The notes: generated by a model not told the origin, from the letters alone. A stretch of DNA of 64,000 nucleotides from Nitrospirae bacterium MYbin3 (GCA_002753335.1 PEAD01000014.1:1-64000); one strand, 5' to 3'; shown: positions 26,005 through 34,746, counted from the stretch's first letter. Translations and numbers: made by a program.

Positions 26005-26657
26005 AACTTTCAGAAAATGCTGAAGAAATATTGGAAGCGATGTGGATTGCGATTGAAGAAAATGGGGGCGATTTTGCTGCAATACAATATATTGGAATAG
26101 ATTCTAGGGATCCTGCGTATGCCGAACTTGTAGATTCTGCCCTTATTGAATTAAAGGACGGACATGCGTATTTTTTTGAAAAAGGCAGGGAAGAAGGGCG
26201 TCAGACTATTCGTCGCCATAGACTTGCGGAGCGCCTGTTGATGGATGTTTTAGATATAAGGGGTGAAGAGGGGGATAAAAAGGCTTGTCAGTTTGAACAC
26301 CTCCTAAAAGAAGGTGTTGATATAAAAGTATGCAATATGCTGAACCATCCTTCTACGTGTCCCCATGGAAAGCAGATCCCTATGGGAGACTGTTGCACAG
26401 AGGCGCGCAAAAGCGGCAATCTTGGAGTGCTGCCTTTAACCGAACTGAATCCGAAAGAAGATGGCGAAATAGCTTTTATCCAAACCAAAGACTCAAAAAT
26501 AATGCACAAACTAATGTCTATGGGGGTTTTGCCGGGCAATCAGATTTATCTTGTGCAAAATTTCCCATCGTATATTTTTCGCATAGGCTATTCCGAGTTT
26601 GCGATTGATTCTGAGATGGCTGATAAAATTTATGTAAGACAACTGGTTCGACAATAA
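26001..26657 (+). CDS. DtxR-family metal regulator-like protein with C-terminal FeoA domain
   Basis: A 218-residue protein. The dimerisation and metal-binding domain of DtxR/IdeR/MntR regulators is clear: RRHRLAERLLMDVLD (ligands like H79 and E83), KACQFEHLL (ligands like C102, E105, H106) and CPHGKQIPMGDCC. The C-terminal 75 residues are an SH3-like FeoA domain (LPLTELNPKEDGEIAFI, KLMSMGVLPGNQIYLVQ). The N-terminal winged-helix part is short and its recognition helix is hard to see, so DNA binding may be lost; the ancillary His equivalent to H98 is replaced. It is translationally coupled to the feoB cluster and may act directly on FeoB as FeoA and FeoC do. Confidence 0.8.
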   Translation: MKLSENAEEILEAMWIAIEENGGDFAAIQYIGIDSRDPAYAELVDSALIELKDGHAYFFEKGREEGRQTIRRHRLAERLLMDVLDIRGEEGDKKACQFEHLLKEGVDIKVCNMLNHPSTCPHGKQIPMGDCCTEARKSGNLGVLPLTELNPKEDGEIAFIQTKDSKIMHKLMSMGVLPGNQIYLVQNFPSYIFRIGYSEFAIDSEMADKIYVRQLVRQ

Positions 26658-26837
26658 AAACCGAACGATTTTTATTTTGTCTGCATAAAGAACATTTGCA
26701 TACACCACCTGTCTCGTTATCGATATTATATGATAAGAGTCACCTATACACTTTTTTGTGTTAAATGTGTAAACTATCACGATTAACATTTTTTATAAGA
26801 CCATAATATTTACAATGACCCCTGCATAGAGGGAGAT

Positions 26838-27614
26838 ATGACCAAGAATCGTATATTAGTGGTGGACGATGACCCTGTTATAGGTCTGAGCTGTAAGAGG
26901 ATGCTCGGATCTGAGGGCTTTTCTGTTTTTGCGGTCAAGGACGGCGAGAGTGCTATCGACAAGATATCCAAGGAAGAGTTCGATCTTGTTATAACCGATA
27001 TCAGGCTGCCGGATGTGTACGGGCTTACCATAGTCAAAGAGGCAAAAACGGTTCAGCCGCAGTCGGATGTTCTTGTAATAACAGGCTACCCATCTCTTGA
27101 TGATGCGAAAGAATCAATAAGGCTCGGCGCCTTCGAATATCTAGAAAAACCATTTACTCCGGATTTCATGCTGAATGCTGCCAAGCGGGTTTTTGATGCT
27201 CGCGGCTGGGTGATGAGAAAATCCTATGTTGATCAATTTAAGGATTATGTTGTCTGCCCATCCGAACTTGACGACAAGGCTGTATATTACAAGGACGGAA
27301 CATGGGCTAGGCCTTTAAGCGCAGACCTTTGGGAGATAGGCGTTGATGTTAGGCATTTTCTTGCGGGAGGGCAGCTTCTTTTTGTGGAGCATATTTCTGG
27401 ACTTAAGGCAGTTATGAGCGGAGAGCCTTTTGCAAAGCTGCTTTCTAACGATGGCAGGACAGGCGCGACGTATGAGGTAAAAGCGCCTATGACAGGAATA
27501 ATCAAAGAAATAAATCAGAGAGCGAATGAAGCTATAAGCTCGCTGTTAAAAGAGCATGTATGTGAAAGCTGGTTTATCTGGCTCGCAAAGATAAGCCCTG
27601 TGGCCGCAAAATAA
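26838..27614 (+). CDS. Response-regulator receiver fused to a glycine-cleavage H-like domain
   Basis: A 258-residue protein. Residues 1-120 are a receiver (RILVVDDDPVI, acceptor Asp in LVITDIRLPD, Lys in YLEKPFTP). Residues 140-255 resemble the GcvH lipoyl-carrier fold (VYYKDGTWARPLSADLWEIGV, YEVKAPMTGIIKEINQRAN, ESWFIWLAKISP). At the place where GcvH has its lipoylated Lys, eight residues before the Pro of APMTG, I see Gly, so it may not carry lipoate. No output DNA-binding domain is present. It heads the NADH-module cluster, 31 bp before the receiver/NuoE gene. A role as a phosphorylation-controlled adaptor of that module is inference. Confidence 0.8.
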   Translation: MTKNRILVVDDDPVIGLSCKRMLGSEGFSVFAVKDGESAIDKISKEEFDLVITDIRLPDVYGLTIVKEAKTVQPQSDVLVITGYPSLDDAKESIRLGAFEYLEKPFTPDFMLNAAKRVFDARGWVMRKSYVDQFKDYVVCPSELDDKAVYYKDGTWARPLSADLWEIGVDVRHFLAGGQLLFVEHISGLKAVMSGEPFAKLLSNDGRTGATYEVKAPMTGIIKEINQRANEAISSLLKEHVCESWFIWLAKISPVAAK

Positions 27615-27645
27615 AAGTTTGAACTTATATTAAGGAGGATAAAGG

Positions 27646-28506
27646 ATGGACGGCAATATCCTTGTTGTTGATGATGAAAAGATAGTGCTTAAAAGCTGCG
27701 AGAAGGTGCTCGCTCCTGAAGGCTACAAGGTTTCTACGGTTGCATCAGGGAGAGAGGCTCTCGACCTGCTCGACAAGAACCGTTATGATTTGATAATCAC
27801 GGATATTAAAATGCCAGAGATGGACGGCATAGAGTTTATAAGGCAGGCAAGGAAAAAGAACACTGACATAAATATTATTGTTATAACTGGCTATCCCTCT
27901 CAGGAAAGCATAAGAGAGGCGCTTAGTCTGAGGATCGTGGATTATCTTCCCAAGCCTTTTTCCCCTACTATTCTTCTGGATGTTGTTACAAGGGCGATGG
28001 AGATGAAAAAAATTGGCGTGGCTCCTCAGCCGGATGTTGAGGACTATACGGAAGAGATTGCGTCAAAACTGGATGCCATTATAAAGAAGTCCAGGAACAA
28101 GCTGGGCAGTCTTATACCTGTGCTTCAGGAGGCGCAGGAGCTTGTGGGATATCTGCCGCCGGTAGTTCTCAGGCATATATCGAGGGGGCTCAGGATTCCG
28201 TTGAGCGAGGTTCACGGCGTGGTTTCATTTTATTCCTACTTCACCATGAAGCCGAGAGGCAAACATAATATAAGGATATGCCTCGGGACCGCCTGTTATG
28301 TAAAGGGCGCAGAAGAAATAGTGAAGAAGCTGACAGAGAACCTGCATATAGATGTAGGCAGCGTTACAGAGGACAAGAAATTTTCGCTTGAATCGGTGCG
28401 TTGTCTGGGGGCCTGCGGACTTGCGCCGGTTGTTGTTATAGGCAAGGATACTCATGGTTCTGTGAACCCTGTGGATACTATGGACCTGCTTACAAATTAT
28501 CAATAA
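27646..28506 (+). CDS. Response-regulator receiver fused to NuoE/HndA-type [2Fe-2S] subunit
   Basis: A 286-residue fusion. Residues 1-120 are a complete receiver (ILVVDDEKI, acceptor Asp in IITDIKMPEMDG, Thr in IVITGYPS, Lys in LPKPFSP). Residues 135-286 are a NuoE/HndA protein: a helical part with VGYLPPVVLRHISRGLRIPLSEVHGVVSF in the usual position, and a thioredoxin-like [2Fe-2S] domain with cysteines in CLGTACYVKG and VRCLGACGLAPVV. NuoE-type subunits relay electrons between the NuoF flavin module and partners. Fusion to a receiver suggests that assembly or electron flow responds to a sensor kinase. Strong Shine-Dalgarno AAGGAGG upstream. Confidence 0.9.
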   Translation: MDGNILVVDDEKIVLKSCEKVLAPEGYKVSTVASGREALDLLDKNRYDLIITDIKMPEMDGIEFIRQARKKNTDINIIVITGYPSQESIREALSLRIVDYLPKPFSPTILLDVVTRAMEMKKIGVAPQPDVEDYTEEIASKLDAIIKKSRNKLGSLIPVLQEAQELVGYLPPVVLRHISRGLRIPLSEVHGVVSFYSYFTMKPRGKHNIRICLGTACYVKGAEEIVKKLTENLHIDVGSVTEDKKFSLESVRCLGACGLAPVVVIGKDTHGSVNPVDTMDLLTNYQ

Positions 28507-28535
28507 GCATATAGAAAAGGAATTCAGGAGGTTTT

Positions 28536-28919
28536 ATGGCGAAGCTTACGATTGACGACTTGAAAAAAATAAAAGACAACTACAAAGCTACGATGACAGT
28601 CAGGGACGGCGGCTCCCGCGCCAAGGTGACGGTGCATATGGGAACCTGCGGGATTACGGCCGGAGCGCGCAAGGTTATGGAAGCGCTGCTTGACGAGATA
28701 AGCAAAAATAACATTACTGACACTATTGTGACCACGAGCGGCTGCGCCGGTTTTTGCAGCAAAGAGCCTATGGTTACGGTTGAGCTCCTTGGTTCATCAC
28801 CTGTGAAATATATAACGATGGACGAGGACAAGATGCGCAAGGTTGTAAAAGAGCATTTGTTGGGCGGCAAGATTGTTGAGGACTGCGCCCTCGTAGCAGG
28901 CAACGAGTCCTCATATTAA
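28536..28919 (+). CDS. HndB-like (2Fe-2S) thioredoxin-fold subunit
   Basis: A 127-residue protein like HndB of NADP-reducing hydrogenases: VHMGTCGITAGARKVMEAL, then TTSGCAGFCSKEPMVTVE, and a C-terminal helix with KMRKVVKEHLLGGK. It probably carries a [2Fe-2S] cluster or a relic of one; only three of the usual cluster cysteines are obvious. It sits between the NuoE and NuoF genes, as in hnd operons, with its own Shine-Dalgarno (AGGAGG). Confidence 0.85.
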   Translation: MAKLTIDDLKKIKDNYKATMTVRDGGSRAKVTVHMGTCGITAGARKVMEALLDEISKNNITDTIVTTSGCAGFCSKEPMVTVELLGSSPVKYITMDEDKMRKVVKEHLLGGKIVEDCALVAGNESSY

Positions 28920-28955
28920 TACAGGTGAAATTTATTTAATGAAAATAAAAAAATT

Positions 28956-29019
28956 AACCACAGAGGTCTCAGAGAAAAAGCTTTTCAGGTCTTTTAATAA
29001 CTCGGTGTTCTCTGTGGTT
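28956..29019. repeat. CACAGAG-type inverted repeat, copy 2
   Basis: Perfect 10-bp terminal arms AACCACAGAG (28956-28965) and CTCTGTGGTT (29010-29019) enclose an A/T-rich middle with GAGAAAAAG and TTCTCTGTG. It lies inside the NADH-module operon, just before the nuoF-like gene and its Shine-Dalgarno. It is the same kind of element as at 21791-21885. Read as RNA it forms a long hairpin without a terminal T-run, so it may tune mRNA processing between hndB and nuoF. Confidence 0.6.
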
Positions 29020-29039
29020 GTCTTTTAACAGGAGGATAA

Positions 29040-30914
29040 ATGGAAAATTATCGTGCGAGTGTTATGCTGTGCGGCGGGACCGGTTGTATGGCCGGCGACA
29101 GCCTTAAGATAAAGGATGCGTTTACTGATGAACTTAACAAAAGAGGGCTGTCCCATGAGATAAATGTTGTTATTACCGGCTGCAACGGCTTCTGTGCTCA
29201 GGGGCCGGTAATGACCGTCTATCCGGATGACATCTTTTACGAAAAGGTGAAAGTAGCCGATGTTCCTCTGATAATAGAAGAGCATTTTATCAAGGGACGG
29301 CCTGTAGAAAAGCTCATGTACAAAGAGCTTGCGAAGAAGAGCGCTATCCCTCTTATGAAGGATATCCCGTTTTTCAGTCTTCAGGTTTTGAGGGCGTTGA
29401 GAAATAAAGGCCTCATAGACCCCGAAAAGATAGAAGAGTACATTGCAAGGGACGGATATATGGCGGCTGCAAAGGCGCTTAACGAAATGACTCCCGAACA
29501 GGTTATAGATGAGATGAAACGCTCAGGGCTGAGAGGCCGCGGCGGCGCTGGATTTCCTACCGGACTTAAATGGGAACTGAGCGCAAAAGTTAAAGGCGGC
29601 GAAAAATTTATCATCTGCAACGGCGATGAGGGCGATCCCGGAGCCTTTATGGATAGAAGCATCATGGAAGGCGACCCGCATGTTGTGCTGGAAGGCATGC
29701 TAATAGGTGCTAGAGCTATCGGAGCAAGCAAGGGATATATTTATGTCAGAGCTGAGTATCCACTTGCGGTTCAGAGGCTTCAGATAGCTATAGATCAGGC
29801 AAAGGAGTTCGGTCTTTTAGGTGACAATATACTTGGATCAGGATTTAATTTCGATATCGAGATTTATCAGGGCGCAGGAGCCTTTGTATGCGGCGAGGCG
29901 ACAGCGTTGATGAGATCGATAGAGGGCAAGCGCGGTATGCCGAGGCCTAAGTTCTGGCGTTCTGCGGTAAAAGGTCTTTGGGACAAGCCTACTGTTTTGA
30001 ACAATGTCGAAACCTTCGCAAATATTCCGCAGATAATTCTTAATGGAGCATCATGGTACACAAGCCTCGGCACAGAAAAATCAACAGGCACCAAAGTTTT
30101 TGCGCTCAGCGGCGCGATAAACAATATCGGTCTTATCGAAGTGCCTATGGGCATTCCTCTCAGCAAGATAATCTATGATATCGGCGGCGGTGTTCCGAAG
30201 GGTAGGAAGTTCAAGGCTGTTCAGCTCGGCGGTCCGTCGGGCGGCTGCATACCTGAATCACTGATAGACACCCCGGTCACTTTTGAAGACATCGTGAAGA
30301 CCGGCGCTATTATTGGCTCGGGCGGAATGGTTGTTATGAACGATCTGAACTGCATGGTCAGTGTTTCTAAATTCTTTCTTGAGTTCACAACCGAAGAGTC
30401 ATGCGGAAAATGCCCGCCCTGCAGGATAGGCAACACAGTGCTGCAGGATCTCTTGGAGAAGATAACTAAAGGCGAAGGAGAGGAAGGGGACATCGAGCTT
30501 ATCGAAGATATCTCGCATGAAATAATAAAGACCTCTCTCTGCGGTTTGGGACAGACTTCGCCTAACCCTGTTTTAACTTCCATCAGATATTTCAGGAGTG
30601 AATTTGAGGAGCATGCAGGGGACAAGTGGTGCAGAACAGGGGTCTGCAAGGACCTATGCACCTTCTATATTGAAGAAGAAAAATGTAAGGCATGCGGAGC
30701 CTGCAAGAGGGTCTGCCCGCAGAAGGCGATAATCGGCGAGAAGAAGGTGCCGCATCGCATTGACCAATCACTCTGCGTTCAGTGCCGCTCATGCTATACG
30801 GTTTGCAAGTTCGATTCTGTCAAGATAGGGCCCCGCGCAATGAGGGACCAGCTTCTTGAGCAGTGGGTAAGCGATTCCGGCAAGACGGTTGCCATGGCAG
30901 GTAAGGAGGAATAG
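29040..30914 (+). CDS. nuoF: NuoF/HndC-type NADH-binding flavoprotein subunit
   Basis: A 624-residue NADH-oxidising subunit. The N-terminal thioredoxin-like [2Fe-2S] domain (LCGGTGCMAGD, TGCNGFCAQGPV) comes first. The FMN/NADH core follows (RSGLRGRGGAGFPTGLKWE, CNGDEGDPGAFMDRSIMEGDPH, GAFVCGEATALMRSIEG), then the SLBB domain and the [4Fe-4S] site (SCGKCPPCRIGN, SLCGLGQ). Two further [4Fe-4S] motifs close the protein (CKACGACKRVCPQ, CVQCRSCYTVCKF). This layout is that of HndC/HydB-like subunits of soluble NAD(P)-linked hydrogenases and formate dehydrogenases, including bifurcating ones. No catalytic hydrogenase gene is in the cluster, so its partner is unknown. Confidence 0.93.
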   Translation: MENYRASVMLCGGTGCMAGDSLKIKDAFTDELNKRGLSHEINVVITGCNGFCAQGPVMTVYPDDIFYEKVKVADVPLIIEEHFIKGRPVEKLMYKELAKKSAIPLMKDIPFFSLQVLRALRNKGLIDPEKIEEYIARDGYMAAAKALNEMTPEQVIDEMKRSGLRGRGGAGFPTGLKWELSAKVKGGEKFIICNGDEGDPGAFMDRSIMEGDPHVVLEGMLIGARAIGASKGYIYVRAEYPLAVQRLQIAIDQAKEFGLLGDNILGSGFNFDIEIYQGAGAFVCGEATALMRSIEGKRGMPRPKFWRSAVKGLWDKPTVLNNVETFANIPQIILNGASWYTSLGTEKSTGTKVFALSGAINNIGLIEVPMGIPLSKIIYDIGGGVPKGRKFKAVQLGGPSGGCIPESLIDTPVTFEDIVKTGAIIGSGGMVVMNDLNCMVSVSKFFLEFTTEESCGKCPPCRIGNTVLQDLLEKITKGEGEEGDIELIEDISHEIIKTSLCGLGQTSPNPVLTSIRYFRSEFEEHAGDKWCRTGVCKDLCTFYIEEEKCKACGACKRVCPQKAIIGEKKVPHRIDQSLCVQCRSCYTVCKFDSVKIGPRAMRDQLLEQWVSDSGKTVAMAGKEE

Positions 30915-30917
30915 AAA

Positions 30918-33380
30918 ATGAATTTAGTTGAGCTTACTATAAACGGAAAAACGGTCAAGGCAGCAAAAGGTGCGACCATACTGCAGGCCGCTCTTAAGAA
31001 CGGGATTTACATACCCAATCTTTGCTACGACCGCAGACTTAGTCCATATGGCGGCTGCAGAATGTGTGTTGTAGAGGTTGAAGGACAGAAAGGGTTGTCT
31101 GCTGCATGCTCCACTCAGATTAGGGAAGGTATGGTTGTGTTCACAGAAACGCCGGTTGTAGCCAAGTCGCGCAAGGCGGTTCTCGAACTTTTACTTTTAC
31201 ACCACCCGCTCGACTGCCCTGTTTGCGACAAGGCCGGCGAATGCAAGCTGCAGGATATGGCCTACAAGTACGGCTCGACCAGCAATAGGTTCTCGGCCTC
31301 GAGAAAGGATGAGCCTGAACGCCTTGACTCTCCTGTTGTTGAGCGCAATCCGAACAGATGTATTTTATGTGGCCTCTGCGTGAGGATATGCCAGGACCAT
31401 CAGGGCGTCGGAGCTATTAATTTTATAGGCAGAGGCTTTAAGACCAAGATAAGCCCTGCGTTTGAGGAGACTCTCGACTGCGAATTCTGCGGTCAGTGTA
31501 TTGATGTCTGCCCGGTAGGGGCGCTCGGCAGCAAGACATACAGGTTTATGTCGAGAGTCTGGTACATGAATGAAGAAGAGATGATATGCCCTTATTGTGG
31601 CTGCGGATGCACCACAAACCTGAGTGTTCGTCAGGGAAAAATTATCAGGGGCAGAGGCAAGGAAGGCGTAGGGATAAACGACGGAGACCTGTGTGGCAAG
31701 GGCAGATACGGCTTTGATTATATTTATGCAGAAAACAGGCTCAAGACTCCGATGATAAGAAAAGAAGGAAACCTTGTGCGGGCTTCATGGGACGAAGCGC
31801 TTAAATATGTGGCAGAACGGATGGGCAGTATAATCGAGAAACACGGGCCGGCGTCCGTAGGCGCAATAGGCTCTCAGAGGTGTTCTATAGAAGATAACTT
31901 CATGCTCCAGAAGTTTATGCGCGAAGCTGTTGGAACGGACAACATAGATTCTGCCGCACGCTTCGGATATGCAAAGGCGCATAAGGCTATGGAGAAATCG
32001 TTTGGATCTGATTTTATGCCTATCGGCTGGGAGGCTCCGCTTAACGCAAAGTTCCTGCTTGTTATAGAATCGGACATAACTTCTGCTATGCCTGTATGGG
32101 GGCTTAACTTCATTCTTGCCAGAAACAACGGTGCACATCTTGCTGTTGCTGACTCCAAAGAAACAAAGCTTGTGAGAAACAGCAGCCAATGGATTCGTCT
32201 AGTGCCCGGCACGGGCGTTGCTCTCCTGAACGGCATGATGAAGGTGATTATTGATGAAGGACTTTACGACAAAGAAAAAGCGCAGGGGATACAAAACTTC
32301 TCGGCGCTTGAAAGTTCTCTCAAGGATTATACTCCGGCAGCGGTCTCTGCTATAACAGGAGTTTCTGAGGATGAGATTAGGAATCTCGCACGCGAATATT
32401 CTTCCGCAAAAAGCAGGTTGGTTGCTATGACATCCGGCGCATCAGAGAATATAAAAAGCCTGAACACCATGCTTGCTGGAGCCAATCTGGTGATGCTTCT
32501 CGGCGACAGTCCCGACACATTGCAGATTCCTGCAGAATTTTCTAATACCCTTGGAATGTGGTCTGCAGGTGTAAGGCCTGCTGAGCAGGGCAAGGAAATG
32601 CAGGAGATGCTTTACGCTAAAGATGCAAGCCTAAAGGCGTTGTACATAATGGGAGAAAATCCGATCGTTACATTCCATGACGTTGCCGCTGTTGAAAATA
32701 CGCTTAAGGGCATGGAGCTGCTTGTGGTTCAGGATATTTTCCTTACCGATACCGCAAAGATGGCGGATGTTGTGCTTCCTGCATGCAGCTGGGCAGAGAA
32801 GGATGGAACCTTCATGTCGGCTGCCGGAGCTGTTCAAAAAATAAGGAAGATCGTTAAGGAGACGGGCGAAGCGATTCCGGACTGGGAGATATTTGTCAGG
32901 CTCTCAAAAGCGATGGGAAAAGATTTAGGACTGAATTCAGTTGCTGAAATAAGCGCACAGGTCAGCGAAAAACTTTCGACTCTCGGAAAAAATGATTTGA
33001 AACTTTCGTTCAATCCTGCGGCGTACGAACTTATCGAGAATTCGAGCAGTGAATTCCCGATGCTTCTTGTGACCGCAAATATTCTGCAGCATTCGGGCGC
33101 ACTTTCATCGCTTTCGAGAAACCTTGACTCTGTGGTTTCTGATGCGTATCTGGAATTGAGTCCTGCTGATGCCGAGAAATACAAAATCATAAATGAGAGT
33201 TATGTTAAGGTCATTTCTAAGAGGGGCGAGATTCTCCTTAAAGCCATTATATCTAACGAAGTGCCCGAGAAAACGGTGTTTGTGCCTATACATTTTGCCC
33301 ATGCAAAGGTAAATACTCTTACCTATCCTGCTGTCAATGGAGGCATTCCTCTCGTGCCGGTGAGAATAGAACCGGCTTAA
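30918..33380 (+). CDS. nuoG: NuoG-like iron-sulfur / molybdopterin-fold subunit
   Basis: An 820-residue protein. The N-terminus has a plant-type [2Fe-2S] domain (NLCYDRRLSPYGGCRMC, SAACSTQ), a His-Cys3 [4Fe-4S] motif (HHPLDCPVCDKAGEC) and two further [4Fe-4S] motifs (CILCGLCVRIC, CEFCGQCIDVCPVG). From about residue 220 comes a molybdopterin oxidoreductase fold with its own cluster (CPYCGCGCTTN, GDLCGKGRYG). Formate dehydrogenases have Cys or Sec in an A-R-x-Cys/Sec-H segment; the matching place here reads SAARFGYAKAH, without either, so FDH activity is unlikely. It probably only relays electrons, as NuoG does. Its stop overlaps the next gene (TAATG). Confidence 0.88.
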   Translation: MNLVELTINGKTVKAAKGATILQAALKNGIYIPNLCYDRRLSPYGGCRMCVVEVEGQKGLSAACSTQIREGMVVFTETPVVAKSRKAVLELLLLHHPLDCPVCDKAGECKLQDMAYKYGSTSNRFSASRKDEPERLDSPVVERNPNRCILCGLCVRICQDHQGVGAINFIGRGFKTKISPAFEETLDCEFCGQCIDVCPVGALGSKTYRFMSRVWYMNEEEMICPYCGCGCTTNLSVRQGKIIRGRGKEGVGINDGDLCGKGRYGFDYIYAENRLKTPMIRKEGNLVRASWDEALKYVAERMGSIIEKHGPASVGAIGSQRCSIEDNFMLQKFMREAVGTDNIDSAARFGYAKAHKAMEKSFGSDFMPIGWEAPLNAKFLLVIESDITSAMPVWGLNFILARNNGAHLAVADSKETKLVRNSSQWIRLVPGTGVALLNGMMKVIIDEGLYDKEKAQGIQNFSALESSLKDYTPAAVSAITGVSEDEIRNLAREYSSAKSRLVAMTSGASENIKSLNTMLAGANLVMLLGDSPDTLQIPAEFSNTLGMWSAGVRPAEQGKEMQEMLYAKDASLKALYIMGENPIVTFHDVAAVENTLKGMELLVVQDIFLTDTAKMADVVLPACSWAEKDGTFMSAAGAVQKIRKIVKETGEAIPDWEIFVRLSKAMGKDLGLNSVAEISAQVSEKLSTLGKNDLKLSFNPAAYELIENSSSEFPMLLVTANILQHSGALSSLSRNLDSVVSDAYLELSPADAEKYKIINESYVKVISKRGEILLKAIISNEVPEKTVFVPIHFAHAKVNTLTYPAVNGGIPLVPVRIEPA

Positions 33381-34039
33381 TGGGGAAAACCTTATTTGAT
33401 TGCATTGATGAACGATATGATTTCCTGAACCGCCTCTTCTCCGCCTGTCTGGATATATGGTGGAGGAGAGTGATGGTCAAAAAGCTTTCGCCATCCAAAG
33501 ATATGTTGGTGCTGGACCTTGCAACCGGCACAGGCGACAGCGCAAGCGGGATGCTCGATAAGGACGTTCGTGTTATCGGTCTTGACCTCAGCCTGAACAT
33601 GCTTGCGAGAGCGAAACAAAAGATTCAAAATTCTTTTTATCAGTTATCTGCAGGCACGGTCTATTCACTTCCGTTCAGAGATGGAATTTTTGACGGGCTG
33701 ACATGCGCTTTTGGCATAAGGAATATGCATGAAACCGCAAAGGCTCTAGATGAGATATTTCGTGTGATGAAAAAGGGCGGCAAGATTGTGATACTCGAGT
33801 TTTCGATGCCGAGGTCTTTTATAAGGATTCCGTACAACTTTTACCTTAAGAAGGTTATGCCTGCGGTTGCGGCCCTGTTTTCTGAAAGGGACGCGTACCT
33901 GTATCTCGCTGAATCGATCGAGGCTTTTCACAGTCCGGATGAACTTTGCAGGCTGATAGAAACAGCGGGCTTTGTGTCTTGCAAGAAAACAGCGCTATGT
34001 TTTGGAAACGTCTATATACACGAAGCGGTTAAACCATGA
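33380..34039 (+). CDS. Demethylmenaquinone / ubiquinone methyltransferase, MenG/UbiE family
   Basis: A 219-residue SAM-dependent methyltransferase. RYDFLNRLFSACLDIWWRR is the UbiE/MenG N-terminal motif. The SAM site is VLDLATGTGDSA with GLDLSLNML, and FGIRNM and VMKKGGKIVILEFSMP are family motifs. It would make menaquinone from demethylmenaquinone in an anaerobe. It is translationally coupled to the NuoG-like gene through a 1-bp overlap, which ties quinone maturation to the NADH module. Confidence 0.88.
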   Translation: MGKTLFDCIDERYDFLNRLFSACLDIWWRRVMVKKLSPSKDMLVLDLATGTGDSASGMLDKDVRVIGLDLSLNMLARAKQKIQNSFYQLSAGTVYSLPFRDGIFDGLTCAFGIRNMHETAKALDEIFRVMKKGGKIVILEFSMPRSFIRIPYNFYLKKVMPAVAALFSERDAYLYLAESIEAFHSPDELCRLIETAGFVSCKKTALCFGNVYIHEAVKP

Positions 34040-34102
34040 CAGTATTAAATAATATAAAAGGGAGTATTGCTCGGCTGGAAGCAATGCGCATGCGATCACG
34101 AT

Positions 34103-34744
34103 ATGGATAGACTTTACAAAGGCATTTGGAATTTTCAGAAATCGCACTTCAGGGAGGAAGCAGATTTTTTTCGCAGACTGTCCGAAGGGCAGTCGCCAGA
34201 GGTTCTTTTTATTACATGCTCTGACGCGCGGGTTGATCCTAATCTGGTCACTCAGAGTAGGCCGGGTGAACTTTTTATTGTTCGCAACGTGGGCAATATT
34301 ATTCCTCCATACGGCTCTATAAAAGATAAAAACAGCGTTGCTGCGGCAATAGAGTTTGCTGTATTAGACTTAAAGGTGAAAGATATAATCGTCTGTGGTC
34401 ATTCCAATTGTGGTGCAATGCAGGCGCTTTATAGGGATGAAAGTGAAATTTGCAACATGCCACATTTAAAAGAGTGGCTTCAAATGGCTGATCCGGTGAA
34501 AGACATTATTCTAAAACATTATATAACGGCTCCTGAAGAAATCCGTCATAGAGTTACCGAGGAGGAAAATATCCTCCTCCAATTGAATAATATACAGACT
34601 TATCCTTTTGTCAGGAATGCATTAGATGAAAGCACGCTTCATCTTCATGGCTGGTACTATGATATAGGAACAGGGTTTATCTATTATTACAACTCAGAAG
34701 AAGATGTTTTCGAGCTTATCCGCGAACGGAATATGAGGAAATAA
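34103..34744 (+). CDS. Beta-class carbonic anhydrase
   Basis: A beta-carbonic anhydrase converting CO2 and bicarbonate. The zinc ligands are visible in ITCSDARVDP (Cys plus the Asp-Arg dyad) and VCGHSNCGAM (His and Cys). The ATG at 34103 gives the usual family N-terminus (MDRLYKGIWNFQK, 213 aa), but it has no Shine-Dalgarno. A TTG at 34067 with GGGAG very close by would add 12 unusual residues (LGWKQCACDHD) and is the alternative. It lies 2 bp before the GDT1-like gene. Confidence 0.9.
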   Translation: MDRLYKGIWNFQKSHFREEADFFRRLSEGQSPEVLFITCSDARVDPNLVTQSRPGELFIVRNVGNIIPPYGSIKDKNSVAAAIEFAVLDLKVKDIIVCGHSNCGAMQALYRDESEICNMPHLKEWLQMADPVKDIILKHYITAPEEIRHRVTEEENILLQLNNIQTYPFVRNALDESTLHLHGWYYDIGTGFIYYYNSEEDVFELIRERNMRK

Positions 34745-34746
34745 TT

